A stretch of DNA of 64,000 nt, taken from Prolixibacter denitrificans (GTDB lineage: Bacteria; Bacteroidota; Bacteroidia; Bacteroidales; Prolixibacteraceae). Made by a program: the position numbers and the translations under genes. Where the stretch lies: positions 186,001 to 250,000 of the forward strand of contig NZ_PYGC01000003.1 of the NCBI RefSeq assembly GCF_003014495.1, written 5' to 3'. This document shows positions 25,709 through 35,763 of this stretch, in pieces; position 1 is the stretch's first letter, and each line of letters opens with the position of its first letter. The notes under the pieces were generated by a model that ran no database searches, was not told where the DNA came from, and saw only the letters and a list, made by a program, of their open reading frames with translations.

Positions 25709-26188
25709 TTACATCAGAAATTTTACATCTTTAGCTAAAGCCGGGAAATAGGCTGCAATCAAACCAAGCGCTTCTTCTTCGCTCAACTGGTTTGTCGAAA
25801 GTTTTCCCTGACCTTCCAGTGCCTTTTCATTCAGATAATATCCGTTAACCGTCGGGTCAAAACGTTGGAATTTAGCATTCACCAACTTAGCGCCAAAACC
25901 GCGTTTATTGCAGACATACCTCACTTCAAGATTTTTGGAGCGAACAATGTAGTTACGGCATTTCGAGGTCTTATCAACCAAAATGGTAATCGGATTCTCT
26001 GAATTTTCGTAAGATAACTGATAGGCTTGCAGTTCCTCACCGCCTGCTTTAACCGGAGCGATTTGTTTTATTTGGTAAGTTCCCAAAGTACTATTCGACT
26101 GCCCCTGGATGGTCTTCGCAGAAAGCGGTCCTACAAACAGAATACTCACAATAAAAAGCAAAGTTGTTGCGATAGATAATTTTTTCAT
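25709..26188 (-). CDS. Small exported hypothetical protein
   Basis: 159 residues with a signal peptide (MKKLSIATTLLFIVSILFVG, likely cleavage after PLSA). The mature part is beta-rich and has two Cys (SKCRNY, VRYVCNKR) that could form a disulfide in the periplasm. LSEEEALGLIAAYFPAL ends the protein as a helix. No known family is recognised. Codon use is like that of the neighbours, and the gene has its own terminator. Confidence 0.75.
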   Translation of the reverse strand: MKKLSIATTLLFIVSILFVGPLSAKTIQGQSNSTLGTYQIKQIAPVKAGGEELQAYQLSYENSENPITILVDKTSKCRNYIVRSKNLEVRYVCNKRGFGAKLVNAKFQRFDPTVNGYYLNEKALEGQGKLSTNQLSEEEALGLIAAYFPALAKDVKFLM

Positions 26189-26390
26189 GGCTTAACAATT
26201 TTTATTTCCTGTTACAGTTATACCATTCAGTTATCAATCCACATGCCAAAGAACTCAACAACCTGATAACCTACACCAATAGCAAGAACCAAGCCATACC
26301 TGAGGAAATCATTTCTGTTCGTTTTCGGAAAGAGAATTGAACGGATACGAACAAAACAAAAATATATGTTAAGCTAATCTATCTTCACAT

Positions 26391-26421
26391 AAAAAGCCCG
26401 CTCAATCGGCATGAGCAGGCT
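26391..26421 (-). terminator. Intrinsic terminator of the M49-like peptidase gene
   Basis: The minus strand reads AGCCTGCTCA, a 7-base loop, TGAGCGGGCT and then five T. The stem is 10 bp with one G:U pair. It lies 22 bp past the stop. Confidence 0.8.
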
Positions 26422-26443
26422 CCTATTTCTTCAAAAGTCGGGC

Positions 26444-28108
26444 TTACTTCAGTCCCAGAACAGCTTTTCCCTGCTCAAACACAATGTCTTTGGGAATACC
26501 GGCTGCTGAAATCCGATCCAAATCGCTTTGTAGTTCCGGACGGATGTAACCGTTTTCTTTTATCAATTTGGCAGCAGCGTTATAATCACCGTCGCCCTGA
26601 ATCTTCAGCAAATCATCCGATAATGCAGTCATTGCCTTCTTCATCTTCTCAAAATCGACGCGGTACGTTCCGGTTTCAGTATCACGGGTAAAAGCACCTT
26701 GCTGCTCAAAATAATAGAAACGAATCATGTTGGCTTTGCCATGTGCACTGGCTGCTCCAAAACGCACAGAACGGAAAATTCCAGCCATAAACGTCACATA
26801 ATTGTCCATTAGGTCTTCACCGGACAACTCGCCCATGTCGTGCAATTTGGTGATTACCCACAGTCCAAGGATGTCAGCTTTGCCTTCTTCAATAGAAGTA
26901 TAGGTATCTTTCAATGCTTCCCGAACTGTTTGTTTTCCGTCGATGGTTTTTCCAAGCCCCAATCCGTGAGCTACTTCGTGGAACATGGTATTTTCGAAGA
27001 AAGCGTCGAACTTGATGTGTGAACGCTGGTCGGGAGCAATCAACAGATCGGAAATCGGTACCAGAATCTTGTCAAACTTGGCACGCATGGCATTTTTCAA
27101 CTGCAGTTTCCGGCTGCCTTTGGCGGCACGAACCCGCTCGTCATTCGGCAGGTTGATAGCAATGGTTTTGGAACCGGCATTGCAATCGCCTGCGTAATAT
27201 AACACGTCGTAAGCATTCAAGTCGGAATCGGATCCCGGCATCTCTGCTTTGTACTCGGGAGGACAAGGCAATGCCCGCTGCAAATCTGGCAAAAGAGCGG
27301 CAAATTTAGCCAACCGCCGACTCCATACTTTGTCTTTTACCAGGATAAACGCTTCGTGCGACGTTTTGTATCCGAAAAGCTGATCTTCATAATTCTCGAT
27401 AGGTCCCACTACAAAATCGATGGAGTTGTTCTTCATATCGAGCCACGCCATATCGCTGTCGTAATAGTCATCCGTCAGCAACGCATCGGCACGCAGTTCC
27501 AGGTATTTTTTCAGTCCCGGGTCTTCAGCGAATTCGGCAGCTTGACGAATCAACGAAGCAGCTTTCTCAATTTGGGCTTTAAAATATTCATGGTAAGGAA
27601 TTGATATCAGCTTACCATCTTTATCCCGACGAATCATGGTGTACTGACTGGTTTTTGTCGAATCCTTCCAGTCGTTAAACTCCTGTTCCGTCATGTCCTT
27701 AGGATAAAAGTTGGCTCCTTTGGGTTTGGGACCTACTCCTTCGACAAACGGCTTATTATTATTCAGACGTTCCCACGGGCCATAGTTAATCATGGCGAAA
27801 TCTCTCTCAGCCTGTGTTTTCAGACTGGTCAACAAAGCTTCTTTGTCGCCGTAGGCTTCCTGCCAGAAAATGCCATCCATGATATCCGCCGCATCAAACA
27901 TCAACGACAACATTTTCTTCTGGTTCTCGTCGAGCTGGCTCATATCGGTAGTCAGTTTAACCTTCGCAAACTCTTTTACTTTTTGCGCGACAACATCCTC
28001 CTGCTCAGACTCGCTTTTGGAGGAATTCTTGCATCCTCCCGCCATTAATAATACAATCATCAGTGAAAACAAAGAGATTAGTTTCATACTTATTAGTTTT
28101 TTGGTCAT
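26444..28108 (-). CDS. M49-like (dipeptidyl peptidase III family) metallopeptidase, lipoprotein
   Basis: 554 residues with a lipoprotein signal ending at MAGGC; a start at ATG 28087 (residue 8) is also possible. The zinc site is HEVAHGLG, a five-residue HExxH, followed about 30 residues later by EEGKADILGLW. Classical DPP III has the six-residue HELLGH with EECRAE. The short form is known from plant NUDT3 C-terminal domains and a few bacterial DPP III proteins. The expected role is removal of dipeptides from peptide N-termini outside the cytoplasm. An exact -7 box lies upstream at 28164. Confidence 0.82.
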   Translation of the reverse strand: MTKKLISMKLISLFSLMIVLLMAGGCKNSSKSESEQEDVVAQKVKEFAKVKLTTDMSQLDENQKKMLSLMFDAADIMDGIFWQEAYGDKEALLTSLKTQAERDFAMINYGPWERLNNNKPFVEGVGPKPKGANFYPKDMTEQEFNDWKDSTKTSQYTMIRRDKDGKLISIPYHEYFKAQIEKAASLIRQAAEFAEDPGLKKYLELRADALLTDDYYDSDMAWLDMKNNSIDFVVGPIENYEDQLFGYKTSHEAFILVKDKVWSRRLAKFAALLPDLQRALPCPPEYKAEMPGSDSDLNAYDVLYYAGDCNAGSKTIAINLPNDERVRAAKGSRKLQLKNAMRAKFDKILVPISDLLIAPDQRSHIKFDAFFENTMFHEVAHGLGLGKTIDGKQTVREALKDTYTSIEEGKADILGLWVITKLHDMGELSGEDLMDNYVTFMAGIFRSVRFGAASAHGKANMIRFYYFEQQGAFTRDTETGTYRVDFEKMKKAMTALSDDLLKIQGDGDYNAAAKLIKENGYIRPELQSDLDRISAAGIPKDIVFEQGKAVLGLK

Positions 28109-28163
28109 ATAAATTTCTGTTATTCAATCATTCAAACACTTTTCTCATTTCATTCAGGCGTAC

Positions 28164-28171
28164 CAAAGCTA
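28164..28171 (-). promoter_or_regulatory. -7 promoter box for the M49-like gene
   Basis: The minus strand reads TAGCTTTG, an exact TAnnTTTG, 56 bp upstream of the 28108 start. No clear -33 box is visible. Confidence 0.4.
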
Positions 28172-28251
28172 TGAAAAGTAAAATAAAAAACCCTTGACAT
28201 TCCACCATGTTAATCAGTGGGATTTTATTACTTTGCCCCAAATCGACGGAT

Positions 28252-28731
28252 ATGAAGTTCAATCTACTTTTTTATATCGCTGTTTTGTTCCTGATGAGCT
28301 CCTGCGCTTCCACCCGGCTCCCCTGCCCTTGCGAAGCCTCCAGTGTCATTCTTCTGGATGATACAGAACTTCATATTCATTCGGAAGTCATTCTGGAAAC
28401 TGACTCGGATTCAACCAGTGAGGGAATCAAAATTATTGCGCAGATAATTGCTTCGGGAGGCAAACCACTGCCCAAAGGACTCCACGCCGAAATATATGCC
28501 ATCCGCCCCAGCGACATGAGTTTTGATGGATATGAAGGCAAATTCGATAAGCAGTTAACCGACGTGCCGGGTGGTTTTATGGAGCTCACCGCTCTGAACG
28601 GCCCGGATTGGAAAGTCGGAACACAGGTCGACGTGGCCGTAAGACTTGCTGACGATGCGGGCGACCGGAAATATATCAAAGAGGATAAAGTGGTCATTCG
28701 GAAAGAACAGTCTTCCCATGCCAATCAGTAA
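28252..28731 (+). CDS. Small lipoprotein of unknown function
   Basis: 159 residues from ATG 28252, which places the lipobox LMSSC at residue 18. A frame to 28207 adds 15 residues ahead of a normal signal and is rejected. A CPC pair follows close to the N-terminus (LPCPCEAS). The remainder is beta-rich with GGFMELTAL and VDVAVRLADDAG, like a small immunoglobulin-type domain, but no family is assigned. The tRNA-Ser promoter begins 34 bp after its stop. Confidence 0.72.
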   Translation: MKFNLLFYIAVLFLMSSCASTRLPCPCEASSVILLDDTELHIHSEVILETDSDSTSEGIKIIAQIIASGGKPLPKGLHAEIYAIRPSDMSFDGYEGKFDKQLTDVPGGFMELTALNGPDWKVGTQVDVAVRLADDAGDRKYIKEDKVVIRKEQSSHANQ

Positions 28732-28765
28732 ACTATCGGGACCGGGCTTTCTTTCAGGAAAAATG

Positions 28766-28796
28766 TTTTGGGAATAAAAAAAATCTCCTACTTTTG
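28766..28796 (+). promoter_or_regulatory. Promoter of the tRNA-Ser gene
   Basis: TTTTG (28766-28770) and an exact -7 box TACTTTTG (28789-28796) are separated by 18 bp, close to the Bacteroidota consensus spacing. Transcription would begin about 35 bp before the tRNA. The leader contains a GAAGC/GCTTC stem that may help processing. Confidence 0.7.
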
Positions 28797-28836
28797 TGCC
28801 CCGAAGCCTCGCTATGCGGCGTGCTTCAAACCATAC

Positions 28837-28927
28837 GGAGAGGTGCAGGAGTGGCTGAACTGGCACGCCTGGAAAGCGTGTGAACCCCTAAAGGGTTCCG
28901 AGGGTTCGAATCCCTCTCTCTCCGCCA
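28837..28927 (+). tRNA. tRNA-Ser (anticodon GGA)
   Basis: A class II tRNA. The acceptor GGAGAGG pairs with TCTCTCC (one wobble), the discriminator is G, and CCA is encoded. The anticodon stem CACGC/GCGTG holds the loop CTGGAAA, giving anticodon GGA for UCC and UCU codons. The long variable arm ACCCCTAAAGGGT is typical of tRNA-Ser. The T-arm GAGGG/CCCTC encloses TTCGAAT. Confidence 0.95.
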
Positions 28928-28930
28928 CCC

Positions 28931-28963
28931 AAGCGTAATCAAAAAAATGATTACGCTTTTTTT
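28931..28963 (+). terminator. Terminator of the tRNA-Ser gene
   Basis: The stem AAGCGTAATC (28931-28940) with GATTACGCTT (28949-28958) is perfect over 10 bp and runs into T residues. Confidence 0.85.
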
Positions 28964-29201
28964 ATGCTCCTAAACGGATAATTAATTTCGCCGAAACATC
29001 TATCGTTACTGCAATTTCTATTTCCTATAATAATTCACAAATCATACCAATTACCCTATCCTATTGTTATAAAACAGTTCAGCAAAAGCTTGCTAAAAAC
29101 CAATTTTAATGTAACTTATATATAGGAAAAGAGAAAGCCGACAAACGTTCTGACCAAGACAACAAAACATTATTAACCTAAAAACCAAAACCTTTTATAT
29201 C

Positions 29202-32200
29202 ATGAAAAATATCTTTACACCTCTTTTCCTGATCCTATTAATTACTATCTTCTCAAACAAATCATTCGCACAAACCGGTCCGCCAACGCCGCCTGATCCG
29301 GATAGTAATGATACGGAGAATGCACTTTTTGATAACGACCCAATCCCCGAATTTGGAAGCGTGACGTTCTCTCCTTCTCCGATGACGGATACCGAAGTTA
29401 CCGGAAATAATACCATTTCTGCTTCCATCTCCGATGATGGCGAAGTTATTTCTGCCCTCGTACTTTATGGAACAACATCCGGTGATTTGACGAAATCATT
29501 TGCATTGAGTTATTCGTCGGGTACTACCTGGAAGGCTGATTTGCCTGTTCTGGAAGATGGCACTTACTATTACCAAATCAAAGCAGCTGACAATTCGCAA
29601 CAAGAAGTGGTTAGTACTGAAGCCTCATTTGAAATTACGGCCGGGACACCCGTTGCCCCGGCAGATTTACAGGCCAGTGCTATCGATTACAACCGGTTTA
29701 CCCTGGAATGGCAACCCAGTTACCAGGCTACATCCTACTACCTGATCATTAGCACAGAAGAAGATTATTCAAATCCGATTGTGGATGGAGACATCGGAAA
29801 TGTCACTTCATACGAAGCAACGTCCGTTCAATTCTCAACAACCTACTATTATCAACTGAAGGCTATACGTTTGATGGACGATGACGCGGTGATGGAAAGT
29901 GAAATCTCCAGTGGGGAAGTGACTACGTTGGACCAACCTGCACCTGAAGTAACGGTTTCAGTCGAAAGTCTTCCGGATTTTGGTGACGTGGTTTCAGGTG
30001 AGAATTCTGCGACATCATCTTATACCGTAACAGCTCAATATTTGAGGGACAACCTCGTTGTTACGCCTCCTACCGGATTCGAAGTTTCCACCGATGAAAC
30101 CAACTGGCAGGGAAATGCATCTCCACTTTCACTCGCCGGAACAGACGGCGAATTATCCACAACCATCTATGTCCGCTTTGCTCCGGACACTCCCGGGGCT
30201 ACCAGTGGAGACATCACGCACGAAACAACCGAGCTACCGGAAACTGTTTTGGTCGCACTTAGTGGAACTGCCCTGGAAACAGAACCGGCTAACCATGTAA
30301 GTAACTTCCGACTCGCGGGACAAAACGGTAATACTTTTCATCTATCGTGGGATGAAAACAATGGAGAGGAAGCAGCCGAAGGCTATCTGCTGCTCTTCAC
30401 GCAAACAACAGTTCAAACGCCGGTAGACGGAGAGACTCCGATAGAAGACATCGACTTCAGCGACGGTGAGGCTTTGATTGTCATCGATAAGGATACGACC
30501 GCGGCTGAAGTCTATATTCCGGGAAGTGAAACGCGATGGTATACGCAGATCATTCCCTATCGGGGAAGTGATGAAACCACCAATGTAAAAACGGATGGAA
30601 CCGTTCCGGAAATAACACTCATCACACCATTGGATGACCTACCTAATGCCTGGATTAATGAGTTTCATTATAGTGACGATGGCGATGACCATGCTCAGGT
30701 TGAAATTGTCTTAGAGAATGCCGACAATTATTCCCTCGAAGATTTTATTCTTATTCACTACAACGGAGCAGGAGGTACCATAATCGATGAATTTAATTTT
30801 GCAGATAATGCATCGGTTTCGGTTCAAGGTGCTTTCTCTATCATTCTTATTGATTGCGGAACATTGCAGAAGGGGCCAGATGGACTAGCAATCTCATATC
30901 AACATAGGATTGTGCAGTTTATCAGCTATGAAGATTCATTTATAGCCACCGAAGGTGATGCTACAGGAATTACATCAATCGAAATTGCTCCCCAAGAGAC
31001 CACTACAACCCCACCAAATTTTTCTATTCAACTGACTGGCTCAGGCTCTTACTATGAAGACTTCACCTGGCAGGATCCTGCAGAATCGTCATTTGGTGCG
31101 GTGAACGCCGGGCAAATATTAACGGCATCTCCCAACCTGGAAACAACTTGGTTAGGAACACAGGACAATGATTGGAACAATGCAGCCAATTGGAACAACG
31201 GAGTTCCGGATGAAACGATGAAAGGCATCATTCCCGCCGGCGTTGACCATTATCCAGTGCTTACCGCAGGAGTGACTCCCAAAACACTGGTACTCGAATC
31301 GGATGCTTCACTGAGTGGTCAGCAATATCTTCCGGAAAGCTGCATTCTATACGCCAAGCGAGCGTTGACCGCAGAAAAGTGGCTCTTCCTAACTCCGCCG
31401 GTAGAGGATAACATAGCTGCTATGTTCGAACCGGTCTACGGCATGGTCTACCTGATAACTTACGACAACTCTCAAGCGGCTGATGAAAGTGCCTGGAATT
31501 ATGTGTCGGACCAAACACTGCCGCTGTCCCCCATGACTGGTTACGGCTTTTACAGTACTCGCGAAGAACTCGAGCTCGTTTTCAATGGCAGTCCTATTTC
31601 CGGAACTCAGTCCGTTCTCCTGAGTTTTGAAGATGCCGGCAATAACTTCAACTTTGTTGGCAATCCCGGACTGGGAGCCATCGATTGGTCGACTTCGAAT
31701 CAGGCCAATACAACCGGAACGGCTTATATGTTCGACCCGAATGCCAAAACATACCTGACAATCGCTTCCGACGGAACCGTCACCAATCCCGAGTTTACGG
31801 ATATGATTCCTCCCATGCAGGGATTTTTTGTGGAAGCAACCAATGCCGGTAACTATTCAGTGAATCTGGACGATTGCGTTCCAACCGACCAGTATTTTCT
31901 GAAACAGGGAGTACCCGAAGATTATATTGTCCGGCTGAAAGTGACCGGTCCTAATGGACATGATTTCGCTTTAGTTCGATTCGATCAAACAAACAACGAT
32001 GAACTGGATTTTAATGAAGACTCGCGAAAGCTGGTTTATTACGATATCGGAGTACCACAACTTTGGTTCAGTCAGGAGGGTGAGAAACTGGCCATCAACC
32101 AGGCACGTACCTATCCGGCAAGCTTCCCGTTAGGACTATACATTTCCGATGATAGTGAACTGAGCATTACCGGCACGGTTTCCGGGTCATTCAGCGATGG

Positions 32201-32567
32201 AATCACCATGTCACTGGAAAATACAATCACCGGAGAAACACTCGATTTGAGAAGTAGTGATACATTGCGATACGATGCTTCGGCAGGAGAAAACAACAGC
32301 TTAATCCTGCACCTGAAAAACGGCACCGGCTTCGATGAGTTCACCAACGAGAAGGTTCGTATCTACAGCTCCGGCGAAATCCTTCATGTCACGGCATCAC
32401 AGATTCTGAAAGGAAAGCTCGAAGTGTTCAATTTTATTGGGCAAAAAATAACTGAATACTCAATCAACCACACCAATCACGCCCGGGTGCAACCCGGGAC
32501 CGGAATCTATCTTGTTCGTTGGACTGACGACGAACAAGCTGTCGTTCAAAAAGTCAGTTTGCGGTAA
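29202..32567 (+). CDS. Large secreted multidomain protein with type IX (type A) sorting domain
   Basis: 1121 residues. A signal peptide (cleavage after KSFAQ, about residue 24) is followed by Ig/FN3-like modules: one near 60-145, one near 150-240 (LEWQPSYQATSYYL), and one near 250-360 with FEVSTDETNWQ, a common T9SS-protein repeat. A lamin-tail-like region near 480-620 contains NAWINEFHY. The C-terminal about 75 residues (LEVFNFIGQKI, GIYLVRW, VQKVSLR) form a type A sorting domain, so the protein is predicted to be exported by T9SS and attached to the cell surface. No catalytic domain is recognised. An adhesin or matrix role is possible. Confidence 0.9.
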   Translation: MKNIFTPLFLILLITIFSNKSFAQTGPPTPPDPDSNDTENALFDNDPIPEFGSVTFSPSPMTDTEVTGNNTISASISDDGEVISALVLYGTTSGDLTKSFALSYSSGTTWKADLPVLEDGTYYYQIKAADNSQQEVVSTEASFEITAGTPVAPADLQASAIDYNRFTLEWQPSYQATSYYLIISTEEDYSNPIVDGDIGNVTSYEATSVQFSTTYYYQLKAIRLMDDDAVMESEISSGEVTTLDQPAPEVTVSVESLPDFGDVVSGENSATSSYTVTAQYLRDNLVVTPPTGFEVSTDETNWQGNASPLSLAGTDGELSTTIYVRFAPDTPGATSGDITHETTELPETVLVALSGTALETEPANHVSNFRLAGQNGNTFHLSWDENNGEEAAEGYLLLFTQTTVQTPVDGETPIEDIDFSDGEALIVIDKDTTAAEVYIPGSETRWYTQIIPYRGSDETTNVKTDGTVPEITLITPLDDLPNAWINEFHYSDDGDDHAQVEIVLENADNYSLEDFILIHYNGAGGTIIDEFNFADNASVSVQGAFSIILIDCGTLQKGPDGLAISYQHRIVQFISYEDSFIATEGDATGITSIEIAPQETTTTPPNFSIQLTGSGSYYEDFTWQDPAESSFGAVNAGQILTASPNLETTWLGTQDNDWNNAANWNNGVPDETMKGIIPAGVDHYPVLTAGVTPKTLVLESDASLSGQQYLPESCILYAKRALTAEKWLFLTPPVEDNIAAMFEPVYGMVYLITYDNSQAADESAWNYVSDQTLPLSPMTGYGFYSTREELELVFNGSPISGTQSVLLSFEDAGNNFNFVGNPGLGAIDWSTSNQANTTGTAYMFDPNAKTYLTIASDGTVTNPEFTDMIPPMQGFFVEATNAGNYSVNLDDCVPTDQYFLKQGVPEDYIVRLKVTGPNGHDFALVRFDQTNNDELDFNEDSRKLVYYDIGVPQLWFSQEGEKLAINQARTYPASFPLGLYISDDSELSITGTVSGSFSDGITMSLENTITGETLDLRSSDTLRYDASAGENNSLILHLKNGTGFDEFTNEKVRIYSSGEILHVTASQILKGKLEVFNFIGQKITEYSINHTNHARVQPGTGIYLVRWTDDEQAVVQKVSLR

Positions 32568-32572
32568 AAACC

Positions 32573-32612
32573 AAAAAAATCCCCCGGCGTCTCTCAACCG
32601 GGGGATTTAATT
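32573..32612. terminator. Bidirectional terminator between convergent genes
   Basis: A perfect 11-bp stem AAATCCCCCGG / CCGGGGGATTT (32577-32587, 32598-32608) is flanked by A residues on the left and T-rich sequence on the right. It can end both the T9SS protein gene and clpB. Confidence 0.85.
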
Positions 32613-32615
32613 TAT

Positions 32616-35204
32616 TTAGTTTCTGAATACCAGGGTATCATTTTCCACATCCACCAGGATGGGTTTGTCTTCTGAAATGCTCCCTGCCAGCAACTGTTTC
32701 GACAGGTCATTCAGAACGAACCGCTGCAACGTCCGTTTGATCGGGCGGGCACCAAACTGCGGGTCGAAGCCCGAAGCAGCCACCCATTCCACTGCCGCGT
32801 CGCTGATGGAGATTTCGTGATTGCTTTTCTTCAATCGCTCCATAATCAGGTTGAACTGCAGACGCACAATCTCCTTGATCTCTTCATGATTCAACGGCGT
32901 AAACACAATCGTTTCATCAATACGGTTCAGGAATTCCGGACGAATGCTCTTCCGCAAGAGATTCAACATCTCGTAACGAGTCTCCTCCAACACCTCTTCA
33001 CGGTTTTCATCTTTCAGATTCTCAAACCGCTCCTGAATAATGTGTGACCCGATATTCGAGGTCATAATGATGATGGTGTTCTTGAAATTGACCAGACGTC
33101 CTTTGTTGTCCGTCAACCGGCCATCATCGAGTACCTGGAGCAACACGTTGAAAACATCGGGATGTGCTTTTTCGATCTCGTCGAACAACACCACCGAATA
33201 AGGCTTCCGCCGAACCGCTTCGGTCAACTGGCCACCTTCGTCGTAACCAACGTAGCCCGGAGGCGAACCAATCAAACGTGTTACCGAGAATTTCTCCTGA
33301 TATTCCGACATATCGATTCGAGTCATCATATTCTCATCATCGAAAAGATATTCAGCCAGCGCTTTCGCCAATTCGGTTTTTCCAACACCTGTGGTTCCCA
33401 GGAAAATAAACGAACCAATGGGCCGCTTTTCATCCTGCAAGCCGGCACGCGACCGGCGAACTGCATCCGACACGGCTGCAATTGCCTCATCCTGACCAAC
33501 AACCCGCTTGTGCAACTCATCTTCCAGCTGCAGCAGTTTTTCGCGTTCACTTTGCATCATCCGGGAAACCGGTATTCCGGTCCACCGGGCAACGACTTCA
33601 GCAATGTCCTCTGCTCCCACTTCCTCTTTAATCATGGAAGATTCGCCCTGAAGCTTGGTCAATTCCGTCTGCAAACGCTGAATTTCTTCTTCGGCACCTT
33701 TGACTTTACCGTAACGGATTTCGGCAACACGACCGTAATCGCCTTGCCGTTCGGCCTGTTCAGCTTCCAGTTTCATTTCCTCAATTTCAGACTTGTTGCG
33801 CTGAATAGCATCAATGACATCTTTCTCGGCTTGCCAGGAAGCACGATACTTCGTCTGCTCTGCTTTTAAGTTGGCAATTTCCTCATCGAGGTTGGCCAGC
33901 TTTCGGGTATCGTTTTCCCGACGAATGGCCGCCCGCTCAATTTCCAACTGCTTCAGCTTCCTCTCGATTTCATCCAGCTCTTCCGGAAGAGAATCCATCT
34001 CCATCCGCAGTTTAGCTGCGGCTTCATCCATCAGGTCAATGGCTTTATCCGGCAGGAAACGTTCGGTGATGTAACGCTGCGACAGCTCAACGGCCGAGAT
34101 AATCGCATCGTCCTTGATACGAACCTTGTGGTGACTTTCGTAGCGCTCCTTCAATCCACGAAGGATGGAAATCGCACTCAAAGTATCCGGCTCATTCACC
34201 ATCACAATCTGGAAACGACGCTCCAACGCTTTATCTTTCTCGAAGTATTTCTGGTACTCATTTAAAGTTGTTGCACCAACCGCACGCAAATCGCCACGGG
34301 CCAACGCCGGTTTCAAGATATTGGCAGCATCCATCGCACCTTCGCCTTTACCGGCACCAACCAGCGTATGAATCTCATCTATGAAAAGAATGATCTCTCC
34401 ATTCGCTTTCACGACCTCATTTACCACAGCTTTCAAACGTTCCTCGAACTCACCTTTATACTTAGCTCCAGCCACCAAAGCGCCCATATCGAGCGAGAAA
34501 ATTTGCTTGGTCTTCAGGTTTTCGGGTACATCCCCACGAACGATACGATGAGCCAAACCTTCAGCAATTGCCGTTTTTCCTGTACCCGGTTCACCAATCA
34601 AAATCGGGTTGTTTTTGGTACGGCGCGAAAGAATCTGCAAAATCCGGCGAATCTCTTCATCCCGGCCAATCACCGGATCAAGCTTACCGGAACGGGCACG
34701 CTCATTCAGGTTGATCGCAAAACGGTTCAGCGAATTGAATGTATCCTCGGCTGTCTGACTGTCCACCTTCGACCCTTTGCGCAAGTCCGCGATAGCAGCT
34801 TCCAGTTCCTTCTTGTTGATACCGCTGTCTTTCATCATCTTGCTCACAGAATCACCGGCATCGAGCAAACCAAGCAGCAAGTGTTCTACCGAAACAAACT
34901 GATCGCCCATATTTTGCGAATAACCGGTCGCTTTTTGAATAACCGTATTCGCTGCCGGCGACAAATAGGGCTCGCCGCCCGACACTTTCGGGTAACCAGC
35001 GACAATCTGATCGAGTGCTTGTTGCAAAGTAGAACTATTGACTCCCAGTTTCTTCAAAAGAAAACCGGTGACATTTTCAGCTTTGCTAAACAAACCTTTG
35101 AACAGGTGCCCGGTGTCGATTACCTGTTGGTTGTTTCCCTGCGCCACCTGAATGGCATGCTGCACAACCTCCTGCGCTTTAATGGTAAAATTGTTAAAGT
35201 TCAT
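32616..35204 (-). CDS. clpB: ATP-dependent disaggregase ClpB
   Basis: 862 residues, the full length for ClpB. The Clp N-domain repeats cover about 1-150. AAA+ module 1 has Walker A GEPGTGKT (about 200) and pore loop [11 protein letters not shown]. The coiled-coil middle domain (about 400-530) distinguishes ClpB from ClpA/ClpC. AAA+ module 2 has GTTGVGKTE and GYVGYDEGG, then a C-terminal domain with FGARPIKR. With DnaK it resolubilises aggregated proteins after heat stress. I see no CIRCE element or sigma-32-like promoter upstream. Confidence 0.97.
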   Translation of the reverse strand: MNFNNFTIKAQEVVQHAIQVAQGNNQQVIDTGHLFKGLFSKAENVTGFLLKKLGVNSSTLQQALDQIVAGYPKVSGGEPYLSPAANTVIQKATGYSQNMGDQFVSVEHLLLGLLDAGDSVSKMMKDSGINKKELEAAIADLRKGSKVDSQTAEDTFNSLNRFAINLNERARSGKLDPVIGRDEEIRRILQILSRRTKNNPILIGEPGTGKTAIAEGLAHRIVRGDVPENLKTKQIFSLDMGALVAGAKYKGEFEERLKAVVNEVVKANGEIILFIDEIHTLVGAGKGEGAMDAANILKPALARGDLRAVGATTLNEYQKYFEKDKALERRFQIVMVNEPDTLSAISILRGLKERYESHHKVRIKDDAIISAVELSQRYITERFLPDKAIDLMDEAAAKLRMEMDSLPEELDEIERKLKQLEIERAAIRRENDTRKLANLDEEIANLKAEQTKYRASWQAEKDVIDAIQRNKSEIEEMKLEAEQAERQGDYGRVAEIRYGKVKGAEEEIQRLQTELTKLQGESSMIKEEVGAEDIAEVVARWTGIPVSRMMQSEREKLLQLEDELHKRVVGQDEAIAAVSDAVRRSRAGLQDEKRPIGSFIFLGTTGVGKTELAKALAEYLFDDENMMTRIDMSEYQEKFSVTRLIGSPPGYVGYDEGGQLTEAVRRKPYSVVLFDEIEKAHPDVFNVLLQVLDDGRLTDNKGRLVNFKNTIIIMTSNIGSHIIQERFENLKDENREEVLEETRYEMLNLLRKSIRPEFLNRIDETIVFTPLNHEEIKEIVRLQFNLIMERLKKSNHEISISDAAVEWVAASGFDPQFGARPIKRTLQRFVLNDLSKQLLAGSISEDKPILVDVENDTLVFRN

Positions 35205-35763
35205 GTCTGTATTTTTAATTTTTTATTGTTGCCCAAATCCAACTTGCCCCGTTGTAGCATTTATCCAATAGAAAGAAACCGACCGGGACCACTTCAGGTC
35301 TCTCCCATTTTTCTCCTCACGAATATCAAACTTATTGCCAAAAGACAACAACAGACAAAATGTCTTCAACCATCTGTTTATCAGGAATTTTTGACATGCA
35401 AATCTTTAAAAATGATGAAAATATGTCAGTCAATTCACTACTAATCCAATATCCAATTATTTTCAACCAATAATTACCCCAAACTATTTACCATAGTGTA
35501 AACGTTTGTTCGCAATCGTTCACAGAAGCTTTCATATGCGGACACTAGCCCGTGGTCATTCGTCCCTACAAAAATCACCAAACATCTATCATTCTGACAT
35601 TTACAAAACGTGGCACCGTCGTTGTACTTTGTTAGGCGGAATCGAAGAGGATTGTTAAGCATTAATACTGTTAACAGAAGTTTAGTCCATATCACTGGTT
35701 TATACAGTGAACGAAATATTTACGCATCAAACAGTATTATGTCTAATTTAAAAACAAGAAGCC
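35205..35763. other. 559-bp divergent intergenic region
   Basis: This lies between clpB (minus) and the TonB-C/TPR gene (plus). A minus frame at 35474-35695 has no supporting features. GTACTTTG near 35624-35631 is one base short of the -7 consensus for the plus gene. No RNA gene is recognised. Confidence 0.5.

Noticed and set aside
33162-33869. Long plus-strand frame opposite clpB
   Set aside because: It is an antisense shadow of the conserved ClpB coding sequence. The same holds for long frames opposite the M16, topB and GH2 genes.
35474-35695. 73-codon minus frame between clpB and the TonB-C/TPR gene
   Set aside because: No recognisable product, and it overlaps the promoter region needed for the plus-strand gene.
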